64,000 nucleotides of DNA from Stomoxys calcitrans (Eukaryota; Arthropoda; Insecta; Diptera; Muscidae), in NCBI RefSeq assembly GCF_963082655.1, contig NC_081553.1:193381373-193445372 (forward strand), in the 5' to 3' direction. The notes beneath the pieces were generated by a model. That model saw nothing but the letters and a program-made list of their open reading frames with translations, was not told where the DNA came from and ran no database searches. Position numbers and translations under genes: made by a program. This document shows positions 23,786 through 34,079 of this stretch, piece by piece; the first letter of the stretch is position 1; each line of letters begins with the position of its first letter.

Positions 23786-23799
23786 CTCATTAGGGGAGG

Positions 23800-24420
23800 A
23801 ATGACACCTCAGACATTTCAACTCAAATATGGATGTCAAATTCGTGCTGCATTTCCAAATCCCTTTAATTTGAGCCCCATATTGCCATGGCCGGTAAAAA
23901 TGAACCGTTTGGAGGGTGTTTTGGGGCTGGGGCGGTCACCGGTACTTTGCACTGAAAATAGATATCAAATTCGTTCTTTATTGCCAACGATAATGAAGTT
24001 CAGTTTAGGGGGTGTTTTAGGTCGTACCCCAAAACACTTGGCTCCAAAATTGGATATCAAATTCGTTTTCTACTCACAAATACCTTTCATTTGAGTCCCA
24101 TATTGTCATAATGGGTCAAATAACCCATTTGACGTATCTTTAGGAGGAAAAGCGCCCCCTAGACTTGAACGCAAATTTTAATGTAATATTCGTAATCTAC
24201 TCCCTAATACCTTTCATTTGAGTCCCATATAGCCATTCGCTCCATTCCGTCATCAATAAATTATAAAGCCTATTCCTACTTTCAGATCAATTTCGTAATC
24301 TACTCCCGAATACCTTTCATTTGAGTTCCATATTGTCATGACCGTCAAATAAAGTGGTTTTGGGGTTGAGGCGGGGTCTGACCCATCGCGAACTGTTATC
24401 AAAGTTGGGGTCTGATTCTA
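23800..24420 (-). repeat. Family D repeat, inverted
   Basis: 'acctttcatttgagtcccat' and variants recur at 24083, 24210 and 24317. These are the complement of the 'ggggctcaaatgaaaggt' module. The frame at 23801-24094 is an artefact of these units. Confidence 0.7.
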
Positions 24421-24499
24421 GGATCGTATAATTGTCAACATTTGATCCAAGGGCTTGGAATAGAGAATAGGTAGAAATCAAACATTGCCAGAAATTTCA

Positions 24500-24965
24500 C
24501 CCCAACGGAGCTTTTAATTTTTATCTAAAAACAACTACTCCTACTGATTTCGAGGACTGACGACCAAAATTTTTCACGGATCGAACTTTTCATACCAGGA
24601 TGAATTGACATGTTTGCTAAATGGCCGAGTACTTCACCAAACTGGACGTCGCTTGTCCTAGGACTGAGGAAGCATGACTCAGGACTACTAATAGAAGTCC
24701 TGGCTGGACATTGCAACGTCAGGTTTTTGACGTTGCGCTGGTTGCAGGGAGATGCAGACTTCTGTAGGATGTGGATGACGAGAATGAGTTGGGGACGATC
24801 GAGCTCTTGTTGTGTGACTGTCCCGCAATTATGTGGAGAAGACACAGGATAATGGGTGAACACCTCTTTCCGAGTCTGGCTTCCATACAGTCTCTTAGCC
24901 CTCTTGACATTCTGGAATTCTGTAGAGACCAGAATTAGACGACTGGGCCATACTCTCGACGGTGA
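24500..24965 (+). pseudogene. Non-LTR retrotransposon remnant (3' Cys/His tail region)
   Basis: The frame at 24610-24852 includes VLAGHCNVRFLTLRW, and a shifted frame continues ENELGTIELLLCDCPA. This resembles the tail after RNase H in the element at 3425-5120 (TGHCLIGKHADRL .. EETIEHLRCVCPA). Stops and frameshifts make it non-functional. Confidence 0.65.
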
Positions 24966-25069
24966 GTTTTTTCTTTTTATCTTATGAATTATTTTGTTTT
25001 TTTGTCCTTATTTAATGTCTTGTATAGTTCTGTGGTGTATTTTTATAAAATTTTTTTTAATCTTTTTCT

Positions 25070-25915
25070 TACTTTACTTTAATTGGCTATGACAGAACAT
25101 TTGTTGCACTAGCCGAACGTAGAATAGTGTTCCAAGTGCCTCAATCTTCTGCACTCATTCTATAATCTCTGGCACCAAGTTTCGAGATGTCTCCCACCAC
25201 TTGATCTTTCCATCGTGCTTTTGGTCTTCACGGTTTGCGTGTACCACCGTGTTTGCCTTCAAAAGACTTCTTTGCTGGAGCTTCTTCATCCATTCTGACA
25301 ACATGACCTAGTCAACGCAGCCGTTGTATTTTGATCCGTGTAACTATGCTATCGTCGTCATACAGCTCGTGGTTCATACGTCGCCTATATTCTCCATTAA
25401 CGCAAACTGGACCATCTGTTCCCACAAGTACTGCTTTCACAAGTACCCATGCCTCAGAACCATATAACAACACGGGTAGTATCAGTGTCTTGTATAGTGT
25501 AATCTTCTTCTGTTTCTAAGCTGCTTACTTAGTCCAAAGTAGCATCTATTTGCCAGTGCTATTCTTCGCTTTATCTCAAAACTGGTGTCATTCGTTTCGA
25601 TTACGGCGGTGCCGAGGTAGATAAAGTTACTGACTATCTCAAAGTTGTGGTTTTCAACATTCTCCATTTTCTTTATCGGAGTTGAAACCATCCAATTCGT
25701 CTTATCTTCATTTACTACCAGACCCATTTTCTCTGACTCTCATTCGATTCTTTCAAAGGCTGCAGTTACTACTTCCGGTGGCCGACCTATGATGTCGATG
25801 TCGTCGTCATAGGTGAGTAGCACATCACATCTGCAAAGAGATCAAACGATAGGCTGTCTCCGTGTCTGAAACCTCGTTTGGTATTGAATGGTTCGGAAAG
25901 ATTCTTTTCTATTCA
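25070..25915 (-). pseudogene. APE-type LINE, RT C-terminal part (copy 1)
   Basis: On the minus strand the frame at 25482-25727 reads GLVVNEDKTNWMVSTPIK and NFIYLGTAVIETNDTSFEIKR, the thumb and connection region downstream of the RT palm. The 3' end near 25070 is 'aaagtaaag', as in copy 3 (60835-62130). Frameshifts and a 5' truncation make it dead. Confidence 0.8.
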
Positions 25916-26035
25916 ATCTCAACCTTCTTCTCTTCTACTTTCTTCTAGGGTGAACGCAATGGACCTTAGGTATCCGAGTGAAGTAGCTAGTAGCCGAGAT
26001 TGCTAGTCGCGTTCCCCCCAACCCAACCTAAGCAA
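25915..26035 (+). repeat. Repeat shared with 16776-16880
   Basis: It contains 'cgcaatggaccttaggta', 'ctagtagccgagattgctag' and ends 'aacccaacctaagc'. It is the inverse of the segment at 16776-16880. Confidence 0.6.
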
Positions 26036-26044
26036 AATGGAGCT

Positions 26045-26362
26045 GGAGGCCACGATGGCGCAGAGGTTAGCATGCCCCCCCTGTGACTCTGAAAGCCTGA
26101 GTTCGAATCCCGGCGAGATCATCAGAAAAAACTTCAGTTTTGGTTATACCCTCCTAATGCTGGCGAAATTTGTGGGATACTGTACCATGCATAGAAGCCA
26201 TGTGAAAAAAACTTCTTCCCAAAGAGGTGTCGCATTACGGAACGCCGTTCGGAAAGGGCTATAAAAGGCAACTTATCATTGAGCCCAAACTTTAATCGGA
26301 CAGCACTCATTGATATGTGAGAAGTTCGCCCTTGTTCCTTAATGGAATGTTCATGGGCATTT
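26045..26362 (+). repeat. tRNA-derived SINE, near full length
   Basis: A box 'tggcgcagaggttagcatg', B box 'gagttcgaatcccgg', body 'ggtgtcgcattacggaacgc' and 'gctataaaaggcaac', 3' end 'gaatgttcatgggca'. Confidence 0.9.
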
Positions 26363-26760
26363 TTTTACCCTACATCACTTCTGTGGTACAGGGTATTACA
26401 TCTTAGTGTATTTGTTTGTTAGTATACCGATCGACTCAGAATCACTTTCTGATTCGGTTTAGCTATGTCCGTCTGTCTGTCTGTCCATGTTAATTTGCTT
26501 ACAAAGTACAGGTTGCAGTTTTCATCCGATCGTCTTAAAATTTGGTACACGTAGTGACGAAGCCTATTAAAATTGGAAAAAATCGGTTCAGATTTGGATA
26601 CACCTCCCATATATATATTCGTCCGATTTGCAGTAATAATGCAATAAAATAGTCATTTGCTAACCGATGCCCTCGAAATTTAGCAGAAAGGTTTTTCTTA
26701 TGACTCGATATTACAGTTGAATTTCAGAAAATTGGTTCAGATTAAGATATAGTTCTCATC
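26363..26760 (-). repeat. Family B repeat, inverted
   Basis: It starts 'accctacatcacttctgtgg' and 'tacagggtattac', the complement of the family B end. It continues 'tgtccgtctgtctgtctg' and 'aatcggttcagatttgga'. It is interrupted at 26761 by a MITE; repeat sequence continues beyond 26990. Confidence 0.65.
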
Positions 26761-26990
26761 TATTGGGTTGCCCAAAAAGTAATTGCGGATTTTTCATATA
26801 GTCGGCGTTGACAAATTTTTTCACAGCTTGTGACTCTGTAATTGCATTCTTTCTTCTGTCAGTTATCAGCTGTTACTTTTAGCTTGCTTTAGAAAAAAGT
26901 GTTAAAAAAAGTATATTTGATTAAAGATCATTCTAAGCTTTCTAAGCTTCTTTTAAAAAATTTGCAATTACTTTTTGGGCAACCCAATAT
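26761..26990 (+). mobile_element. Mariner-like MITE, full length
   Basis: TIRs are TTGGGTTGCCCAAAAAGTAA at the left and the complementary end at 26970-26988. The interior contains 'agttatcagctgttac', the inverse of the copy at 13479. Confidence 0.9.
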
Positions 26991-27875
26991 ATCGCCCGAT
27001 TTCACTATATATATTTATATATATATATATATATATATATAGCCCGAATTTAACTTCTAGATTCACAACAAGCGCATTTATTCACCCATCTTACCAGAAT
27101 TTTGCTCAACGCTTTCCTCGACGACTGCCACACTATCTAAGAAGTTTCAGCAATCGGTTCAGATTGAGGTATAGCTCCAATAAAGTGCTCATTTGTTAAC
27201 CGATTCTTTCGTAAATTAGCAGGATAATGGATAACCAATTAGAGCCATATTTGGCTTGGATGTTAAAGACAATAGTAGATCCCATTGTGCAAAGTTTCAA
27301 CCAAATCGGACAAGGGGGACTTAAGAAGTAAAATGTGGAAATCCATTTGCATGGGCGATGCAGACTTTATTTGGCACATAGAAGAATTCTCTGCGCAAAA
27401 TTTCACCTGAATCAGATTAGAACTACGTCCTCTAGAGGCGCAAGAAGTAAAATCGGTAGGTTGAATTATATATTGGAGCTACATCATGTTTTAGGCCGAT
27501 TTGAACCATACTTGGCGCGTAAGTTTGAGGTCACGGGGGAAGTTATTGTGCAAAACTTCAGCAAAATCGGATAAGAATTGCGCCCTCTAGAGGTTCAAGA
27601 AGTGAAATCTGGAGATGGGTTTATATGGGAGCTATATCTAAATATGGATTTGTATTGCCCATTTACAACCTCAATCGACATATACTAGTAGGGACTTTTT
27701 GTGCAAAATTTCAAGCTTTACACCTTCGAAAGTTAGCGTGCTTTCCACAGACAGACGGACGGACATGGCTAGATCGACCTAAAATGGCAAGACGATCAAG
27801 TAGTAATATACTTTATGGGGTCTTAGATCAATATTTCAAGGTGTTACCCCCATCCTACGGTGGAGGGTATAAAAA
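26991..27875 (+). repeat. Family A-like repeat, right part
   Basis: It has an (AT)n tract at about 27005-27040, then units with 'gcgccctctagaggttcaag' and 'atatgggagctatatct', and the right end 'gacagacggacggacatggc' and 'atcctacggtggagggtata'. 27876-28130 shows nothing recognised. Confidence 0.7.
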
Positions 27876-28134
27876 ATGTTTTTTTGTCATAACAAGCTAT
27901 CGCAACAAAACTGTTCGAAGTAGTAACGATTCTGTAGGAATGTGTTGTGCTTTTGGTCTTGCAACTACAATAAAATTATTTTGATGCAAGTTGAAGATGT
28001 CGGCAAAGATTTTTGGAATGTAATGCTTATTTAACCTATACCAAGATTCACTGAACAAAGTTAAGCCAAGCGGTCAGCCCACATACAATTTTTTGTATTT
28101 TCGTCATTGTTAACGTTTTTCTTACTTGATTGCA

Positions 28135-28350
28135 ATTAAGGCGGATTTAACAAGGTGGTCTCACGCGAATAGCTGTTAGCAGCCGCCCAGGTTTGACGGA
28201 ATTAAGATGTCAGATTTTTGTTTGCATTCTCTTTGTTGTCATCTTCTTTCTCGCATATTCTCTGCTCATGTACGCACACACGCAAAATGGCGGATTGCAA
28301 CATATGACTTGCGGTTGTTGTACAAATGACACCACCTTTAATTATTTCGC
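28135..28350 (+). mobile_element. MITE with GGTGGTCTCA-type ends
   Basis: Left 'acaaggtggtctcacgcg', right 'acaaatgacaccaccttt'. The terminal ten or so bases are inverted repeats. Interior marks are 'tgacggaattaagatg', 'tttctcgcatatt' and 'atggcggattgc'. Related copies are at 38410-38700, 38770-39045 and 39345-39600. It lies about 400 bp upstream of the TBCA start codon. Confidence 0.75.
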
Positions 28351-28752
28351 CATGATAGGTACATAAAGTTATGTTGTAACTAAGTATTTCAGAGGGAAAC
28401 CACACCTATTAAAACGTATTTCATTGTCTTGAAAAATGAATTAAATTTGTTCACATTTGGAAAATCTCCAGTGATTTTTTTGACAAGCGTGCATACCGCT
28501 AACATTATTTAAGCAGGGTCCTTAGATGGCGATTTGAGAAATTATGGCAACTCTGTTTATACCGGCATTGACTCTGACTCACCATTCACTACTCCAAACA
28601 ACACCAATATAATCCATACCTTGGACAAAGAAACAAACTGTTCAATAAAACACGGAATTTGGTAATTAACTCAGAATTAAAAGGTAAGAATTTATATTTT
28701 ACATGCAATTTTGTGCGCAAACAATCAATTATGAGGAACATTAATTAAAGAT

Positions 28753-29600
28753 ATGGCTGATCCTCGTCTCAGACAGTTAACTATTAAAACGGGTGTTGTC
28801 AAACGATTAACCAAGGAAAGGACTGTGTATGAGAGAGAAGTCACCACAGAGCGCAATCGTTTGGAAAAGTTTAAAACTGAAGGAGGCGATGACCATGTAT
28901 TGAAAAAGCAAGAGGAAGTTATACAGGAGTGCTTGATGATGATACCTGACGCGGCGAGAAGGTAAGGGTATTTGTGATGGGTTTAAAATGATTCCTTTGA
29001 TGGAAGGTTTATTACTAAAGAAGTGTTGTATGAATGTAGGTTTTGTTTAACGTTTAGATATGTCCAACTACGCAATATAAGTATAGACTACAAAAGGTTG
29101 CAATTATGTACAATTTACGGTGAGTCACTGGGGTTTCAAAAGCATTAATCAGCTTGGTTATAAGCTAACTATAACTCGCTCTTTGTCAAGCATTTGAAAG
29201 AAAAAAAAATAATTACCCAAATTGTATGAAATTTATGCCACAATCAAATTATTCTACGTAAGAAAATCACTTTTCCCAGACCAGAGTAATTCTGGTTCAG
29301 TTATGATTCGGCATATGCTGCCGCCTCAACTTCTAAGGATTGAAGCCAGCTTGTTGAATGTGTGTCCCAATTGGAACTTGAAACCACGTGATACACGCTG
29401 CCTGTTTAACTGCCCAGCCATTGTAGGGCTATTATAAATTTCCGAACTACTAATTTTATTCTTTTATTTTCAGATTAACAAAAGAAGTTGAGGCTTTGGA
29501 AAAATTCTTGGAGGACGAAAAGGAATTGGAAGAATCCAAAGAATATCAAGCGGCTTCACAAGTTCTAACTGAAGCTATAGAAGTACTGAGGAAATCATAA
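28753..29600 (+). CDS. TBCA: Tubulin-binding cofactor A
   Basis: TBCA is a cytosolic chaperone that captures beta-tubulin during alpha/beta dimer assembly. Exon 1 is 28753-28961 (69 codons plus 2 nt), with donor AGAAG|GTAAGG. Exon 2 is 29474-29600, with acceptor TTTTCAG|ATTAAC. The joined product is 111 residues, the usual size for the family (about 108-110). It is almost entirely helical and charged: MADPRLRQLTIKTGVVKRL at the start, then the coiled-coil heptads ...YEREVTTERNRLEKF, and DAARRLTKEVEALEKFL across the splice junction. AATAAA is at 29681-29686. The 512-bp intron contains a LINE fragment. The next gene begins only 168 bp after the stop on the same strand. Confidence 0.95.
29310..29437 (+). 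pseudogene. LINE ORF2 C-terminal fragment inside the TBCA intron
   Basis: The plus-strand frame reads LNVCPNWNLKPRDTRCLFNCP. This matches the usual C-terminal C-x2-C..HDT.HLF.CP pattern of Jockey-type LINE ORF2 proteins, with the second Cys and the His changed. It is only about 40 codons long. Confidence 0.6.
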
Positions 29601-29767
29601 CTATTATAAGAACTTCAAAGTGCACACTTACATTTCCTCGTTTTTTTTAAAGACATTTAAGAATCGACTTTTGCTTATTTAATAAACACTATTTATACTT
29701 TTTTACAAATTGTTAACTTAAAAAAAGATAAGTCGCAAGACATTCAAAGAAAAAAATATAATACGAA

Positions 29768-30579
29768 ATGACATCCTCGAGCGAAGGCATACCTCAGATC
29801 AAATTAGAACTTAAAAACGTTATAGAAAACCTCAAAATATTCGAAAACACTTCACTATTAGACAACCAGCAACTTGAAGATCTAAAAATTAAAACAGAAC
29901 AACTTTTAACAAATTTGGAACATAAGCCCTTAGAAAATATTAAAAAATCATTAAAGAAAAGACAAAAGAGCAGAAAACACAAAAAATTAAAACAAAAGCT
30001 GCTTCAACCCAAGAAACAGGATTGGCTTAATGAAGATATTAAACCGGAAACCCATGGAGCAGAATCTTTAAAATCGCGTATACAAACTTCAACTCTTGAA
30101 CGCTCTACAAAATACCATCACCACTTGAAAAGCATATCCGAATGCCAAAGATTTTTAAAAACCTTTGAACTTTTGGAACAATTACATTTGGCACGTGGAC
30201 AAGATCCGAACAAAACACGAAAATTTGCTAGTAAACTACAACATCTGAGATTAATTTGGAACAGTTTGCTGCAGGAGAAACAAAGTGAAAGCTCTAACAC
30301 TGAACAGAAAGTTCAAGAACAATGGAATCGTGTATTCTTTGGTAAAACAGAGAAAACATTTTTTGAAGGCAAAGTTAATCAAAACTATTTCATAAGAAAA
30401 AGGTTGGAATTATACATCTTAATATTTCTAATAATGTTTGAGTGTAATATCATGTCTTTCTATTTCATAGGCACATCTGGGATTCCTATATAGATAACAA
30501 ATATGGAACTTCAATACCGATTGGTTGGGTTTTGCCTCCTACTACTCCAACTAACGAATGGTCTCAATATTTGCAGTAA
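29768..30579 (+). CDS. PDCD7/U11-59K-like protein (putative minor-spliceosome component)
   Basis: Exon 1 is 29768-30402 (211 codons plus 2 nt), with donor AAAAG|GTTGGA. A 68-bp intron follows. Exon 2 is 30471-30579, with acceptor TTTCATAG|GC. The product is 247 residues. Residues 1-57 are acidic and helical. Residues 58-82 are strongly basic (LKKRQKSRKHKKLKQK). The centre is predicted coiled-coil. The spliced C-terminus reads RHIWDSYI followed by GTSIPIGWVLPPTTP and NEWSQYL. That pattern (WD-Y, IP-GWVLPP-P, then W) is what I recall for the C-terminus of PDCD7, the U11-59K protein of the U11/U12 di-snRNP. Without the splice the frame would end in an unconvincing hydrophobic stretch. AATAAA is at 30611-30616. 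The gene model is firm; the family assignment rests on a short tail motif. Confidence 0.75.
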
Positions 30580-30699
30580 TAAAAATATGTTGTTAATGCA
30601 TTTGAATTAAAATAAATATACCAAGCTTGTAAGTCTTAGATATGAAGATGTAACTAAAAAAGCAAAGGTCTATTTTCGCATCCCGCAATGATATTAATC

Positions 30700-31190
30700 T
30701 CGACAATAGGCTGAACCTTATGTGATTTCCATGGTTATTATGAAAAGCTCAACGAACAATTACCAGGCACGTCCTCAGGTTGCGTATAGTGAAATGCTCC
30801 ATAGGGATTAGCAGCAATTTCAATCGGGGACAGTTGGCGGTACCATGTGGAGAGCCTCAGTGAGAGGCCGGGCACAATGGCTCTTGTTTAAACAATGGGT
30901 AGCTACGGCGCTCGATATGACAAGGAGAATTATTGGCACCAATGTCCATCACCACACAGGCTGGAACTTTGGAACCACCAATTTATGTGGTGTTCATCTT
31001 TGTTACCATAAGAAGCTCAGCTAAGAGCTACCGGGTGCGTCCACAGGTTGCGGATAGTAGAATGCTCCATACGGAGTAGCTGGAACGGCAGTCGCGGACA
31101 ATCAGCGGAATCTAGCTGAGAGGTCGGGCGGCACCGGCTCTTGCACAAATACTGAGTGAGATGCTAGGCGTGAGCCTCGACAGGCTGTTC
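30700..31190 (+). repeat. Family E repeat, two copies in tandem
   Basis: Each copy has 'caggttgcg(g/t)atagt', 'aatgctccata(c/g)gg', 'cgcggacaatcagcgg' (second copy) and 'gagaggccgggc'. Copy 1 spans about 30730-30945 and copy 2 about 30950-31170. Other copies are at 34080-34490, 36225-36900 and 60340-60640. Confidence 0.7.
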
Positions 31191-31363
31191 TCGTCGTCAG
31201 TCCATGCCTTTGCAGTCTGCGTCAAGGGAAGCAATAGTAACAAAATCCTCAAATCTTTGGCAGGCAACACCAGGGGTATGAAGAGACATTGTTAACCGAT
31301 TATGTATAAAACGATTGGACCAACAGTAGTGAATTATGCAGTGCCAACGCATGAGTGACGCAA

Positions 31364-31568
31364 TTGCAAATTTTCCCATGAACATTCCAATAAGGAACAG
31401 GGGCAAACTTCTCACATATCAATGAGTGCAGACCGATTCAATTTTTAAGCTCACTGATAAGGAGCCTCCTTTTTATAGCCAAGTCCGAACGGCGTGCCGC
31501 AGTGCGACACCTCTTTGAAGAGAAGTTTTACATGGCATATTACCTCACAAATGTTGCCAGCATAGAGT
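31364..31568 (-). repeat. tRNA-derived SINE, 5'-truncated
   Basis: On the minus strand it reads from 'tatgctggcaacatttgtg' through 'ggtgtcgcactgcggcacgc' and 'ctataaaaaggaggctcctt' to 'gaatgttcatgggaaaat'. The tRNA head is missing. Confidence 0.8.
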
Positions 31569-32160
31569 GACGCACGCAATGGAAAAACCTACAAACCTGT
31601 AAAACGCTGCCCTAAGAACCATCTCGGGCATCCTACAGATTACGAACGTCAACCATCTACACAAAGAGATCAAGATCCTTAAAGTTAGAGATGTTAGTAA
31701 GCTTCACTCTAAACAGTGTCTTCTGAGCTGCCAGCAGGTTAATAACCCGAATTTCCACTGAGTTAGAACCTGCCAGGACGAGTGTCTATTTGTTTTGGCA
31801 CGCGATCCGATAACACATCACCGATTCATTTGCAACCTGCTCATACAGAACAGGGCAATGCGAGTTATCGCATCAGCCGAATATATTTCTCGGTGGACGC
31901 TTAGAAAACTAAAGCTATTCTGGCCCAATTAAGATGCGCATGGTGTACCAAACTGAACTCATATCGCTCAAGATTGGACGATACTATTCCCATAATCGCC
32001 CCTAATGTAACACAAAAACCGAAGACACCAATTACATATTTACAACAATCCCAATGCAGCCAGTTAGTTGTACGTACCGGATTAACCCGATGAAGTCCTT
32101 CATGAGCAAGGGCTAACGCCTCAATATACAACACACTGCTACAACAACAACAACCTTTTT
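31565..32160 (+). pseudogene. Jockey-type LINE, 3' end with CAA tail
   Basis: The plus strand reads NAALRTISGILQITNVNHLH, then a decayed C-terminus. The 3' part has 'gtacgtaccggattaacccg' and ends 'ctgctacaacaacaacaac'. Several stops are present. The same 3' end recurs at about 34240-34345. Confidence 0.7.
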
Positions 32161-32992
32161 ACATGCCCGTAAAAACCCACAAATCTGACTGCAGTCCTAA
32201 TTGAAGTAGCAATTTTTCCATTTCCTATCCCAATTATTGAAAAATATGTCTCCCACAGTCTAGGTCTGGGAAATCTTAAGTAGCATTTAAAGAATAAATG
32301 CCCCCAGCTTAGTCATCAGGAAAATGTGTTTTTTTATAAAAAAAAATAGAATATTTGCTTAAAAATACCTACATCACATATGTGTACATAAAAGGGGGAG
32401 GAATACCAATTACCTATTCTGTTTTATAATTACACCAAAAATATAGCAAGGATTGAAAATTGATGTATGTCAATAGGTCTAGACAGCTAGTCGCACGTGT
32501 ATGTATCTATTTCATATTTTATTTGTTGTAAAACAGCTTTTAAGCCGGTATAAAAACGCATTAACGCAATCGTCATATTTAACCCAATAACCTCCACCCT
32601 TTTTTCAACTATTTGGACTACAAAAAGACTTTTCTGCTATGACTGAGTTACTATAAATATATAATTACGGAATTTCGACCCCCCAGGTTTTCTTTTTTGT
32701 GCATGAATATTGATGATGCCACACGATTGTTGTATCATTTGCTGTCATTTAACACCATCACTTTACCGTCCATCTTAAAAAGCAATAATAAATAGCCACT
32801 CATAAAACGTCTCTTTAACTTCTTTATTTTAACTTGTTATGGAATTTTTTCATATCATATCTTTTCTTTCCTCTTATAAACTAGACACGAAATGCTTGCT
32901 ACTGTTGTTTTTCGTTGTTAATACCCAACACGCCAGCAGCGATGAATGTATATGTGTTTTACTGCATATTTTTTTTTTTTTTTTTTTTGAGT
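32161..32992. other. AT-rich sequence downstream of awd
   Basis: No gene was recognised. TTTATT at 32823-32828 is an AATAAA on the minus strand and a plausible awd poly(A) signal. The short open frames are base-composition artefacts. Confidence 0.5.
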
Positions 32993-33669
32993 TTATTCAT
33001 AAACCCAATCAACGGCAGCTGGTTTCCAGTTAACAAGTTCATTCTCATTGAACCACAAGGCAATTTCCTTGTTGGCAGATTCAACAGCATCGGAACCGTG
33101 GATAATGTTGCGACCAACTTGAATGCAGTAGTCACCACGAATGGTGCCGGGCATAGAGTCGGCGGGGTTAGTGGCACCCAACATTTGACGGCCGGTCTTG
33201 ACAACGTTTAAGCCCTCCCACACCATGGGAACCACAGGACCAGAGTTCATGTAGTTGACCAAACCGGGGAAGAAGGGGCGAGCGGACAAATCGGCATAGT
33301 GTTTCTCCAACAATTCCTTGGATGCCTGCAAACAAAGAAAATGGAGAATTTTAGATACTTCAAGTAACAACAAAAAAAAAACACATGTTAATTAACACAG
33401 ACATAACCTTAAACTTGTTTCAACTTTAACAGCTATAGACTATTTTAAGGTTATATCACCATGCAATTTATTTTCTCAGTTGGTTTAATTAAATTAATTG
33501 CAATATGCTTAGAACAAAAATATAGATTTTTCCTACTTACCCACATGAATTTCATGGCAACCAATTTGAAGCCCTTTTGTTCGAAACGTTCGATGATTTT
33601 GCCAACGAGTCCACGTTGGACACCATCGGGCTTAACCATGATGAAAGTACGTTCCGTGTTGCCAGCCAT
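32993..33669 (-). CDS. awd: Nucleoside diphosphate kinase (abnormal wing discs)
   Basis: The enzyme transfers the gamma phosphate between nucleoside triphosphates and diphosphates through a phosphohistidine. Exon 1 is 33541-33669 (43 codons), with donor ATGTGG|GTAAGT. The intron is 215 bp. Exon 2 is 32993-33325, with acceptor TTTGCAG|GCATCC. The product is 153 residues, the standard length. Visible motifs are [15 protein letters not shown] at 6-20, the catalytic His119 in NIIHGSD, and Pro97 in ATNPADS, the residue altered in the Drosophila Killer-of-prune allele. The C-terminus is WVYE. I chose the MAGNTERTF start because it matches the family N-terminus. However, the frame stays open for 48 more codons to an ATG at 33811-33813, and that extension resembles a signal peptide. 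An encoded A tract of about 22 nt follows the stop codon closely. The intron rules out a retrocopy. Confidence 0.97.
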
Positions 33670-33848
33670 TGCGCTTGAAATCAAAGAAAAGAATGCTAGC
33701 ACAGATGCGATCATGAACAATAATTTTTTTAGCGTGCTGCTTCTTTCTCTGCCGCTAGGGACGTCGCCGGTAATTAATAATGACGAAAACAATGACGTTT
33801 TGGGTTTTTGCATGGCTTTGCGTTCACTCTAGGCAAATGTATACAAGG

Positions 33849-33960
33849 TAAAGTCACTAGCCCAGCTGATGGAATCAGAGTTCACTAAAGAAAGTAAGGT
33901 CACTTGCCCAGCTCAGGGTACACTAAAAAAGGTTAGGTCACTTATACAGCTGATGGAATT
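33849..33960 (+). repeat. Three imperfect tandem units upstream of awd
   Basis: 'gtaaagtcactagcccagct', 'gtaaggtcacttgcccagct' and 'gttaggtcacttatacagct' occur at about 33849, 33893 and 33932. All carry a GTCACT core; two read AGGTCA, the nuclear-receptor half-site. They lie 180-290 bp upstream of the awd start codon. Confidence 0.75.
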
Positions 33961-34079
33961 TTCCAATTTCAGAGTTGTATCCAAATCTCACTAGTACGTC
34001 AAATGCTGTGTTTGAATTTAATTTTTCTTGCAGTTTGTTCCTTTTCCCCTGTTCCTGACGCTCTAGTTCAATTGTCAAA

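Noticed and set aside
33461..33832. 123-codon plus-strand frame over the awd 5' exon
   Set aside because: It is the antisense shadow of awd exon 1 and its upstream extension and has no independent similarity.
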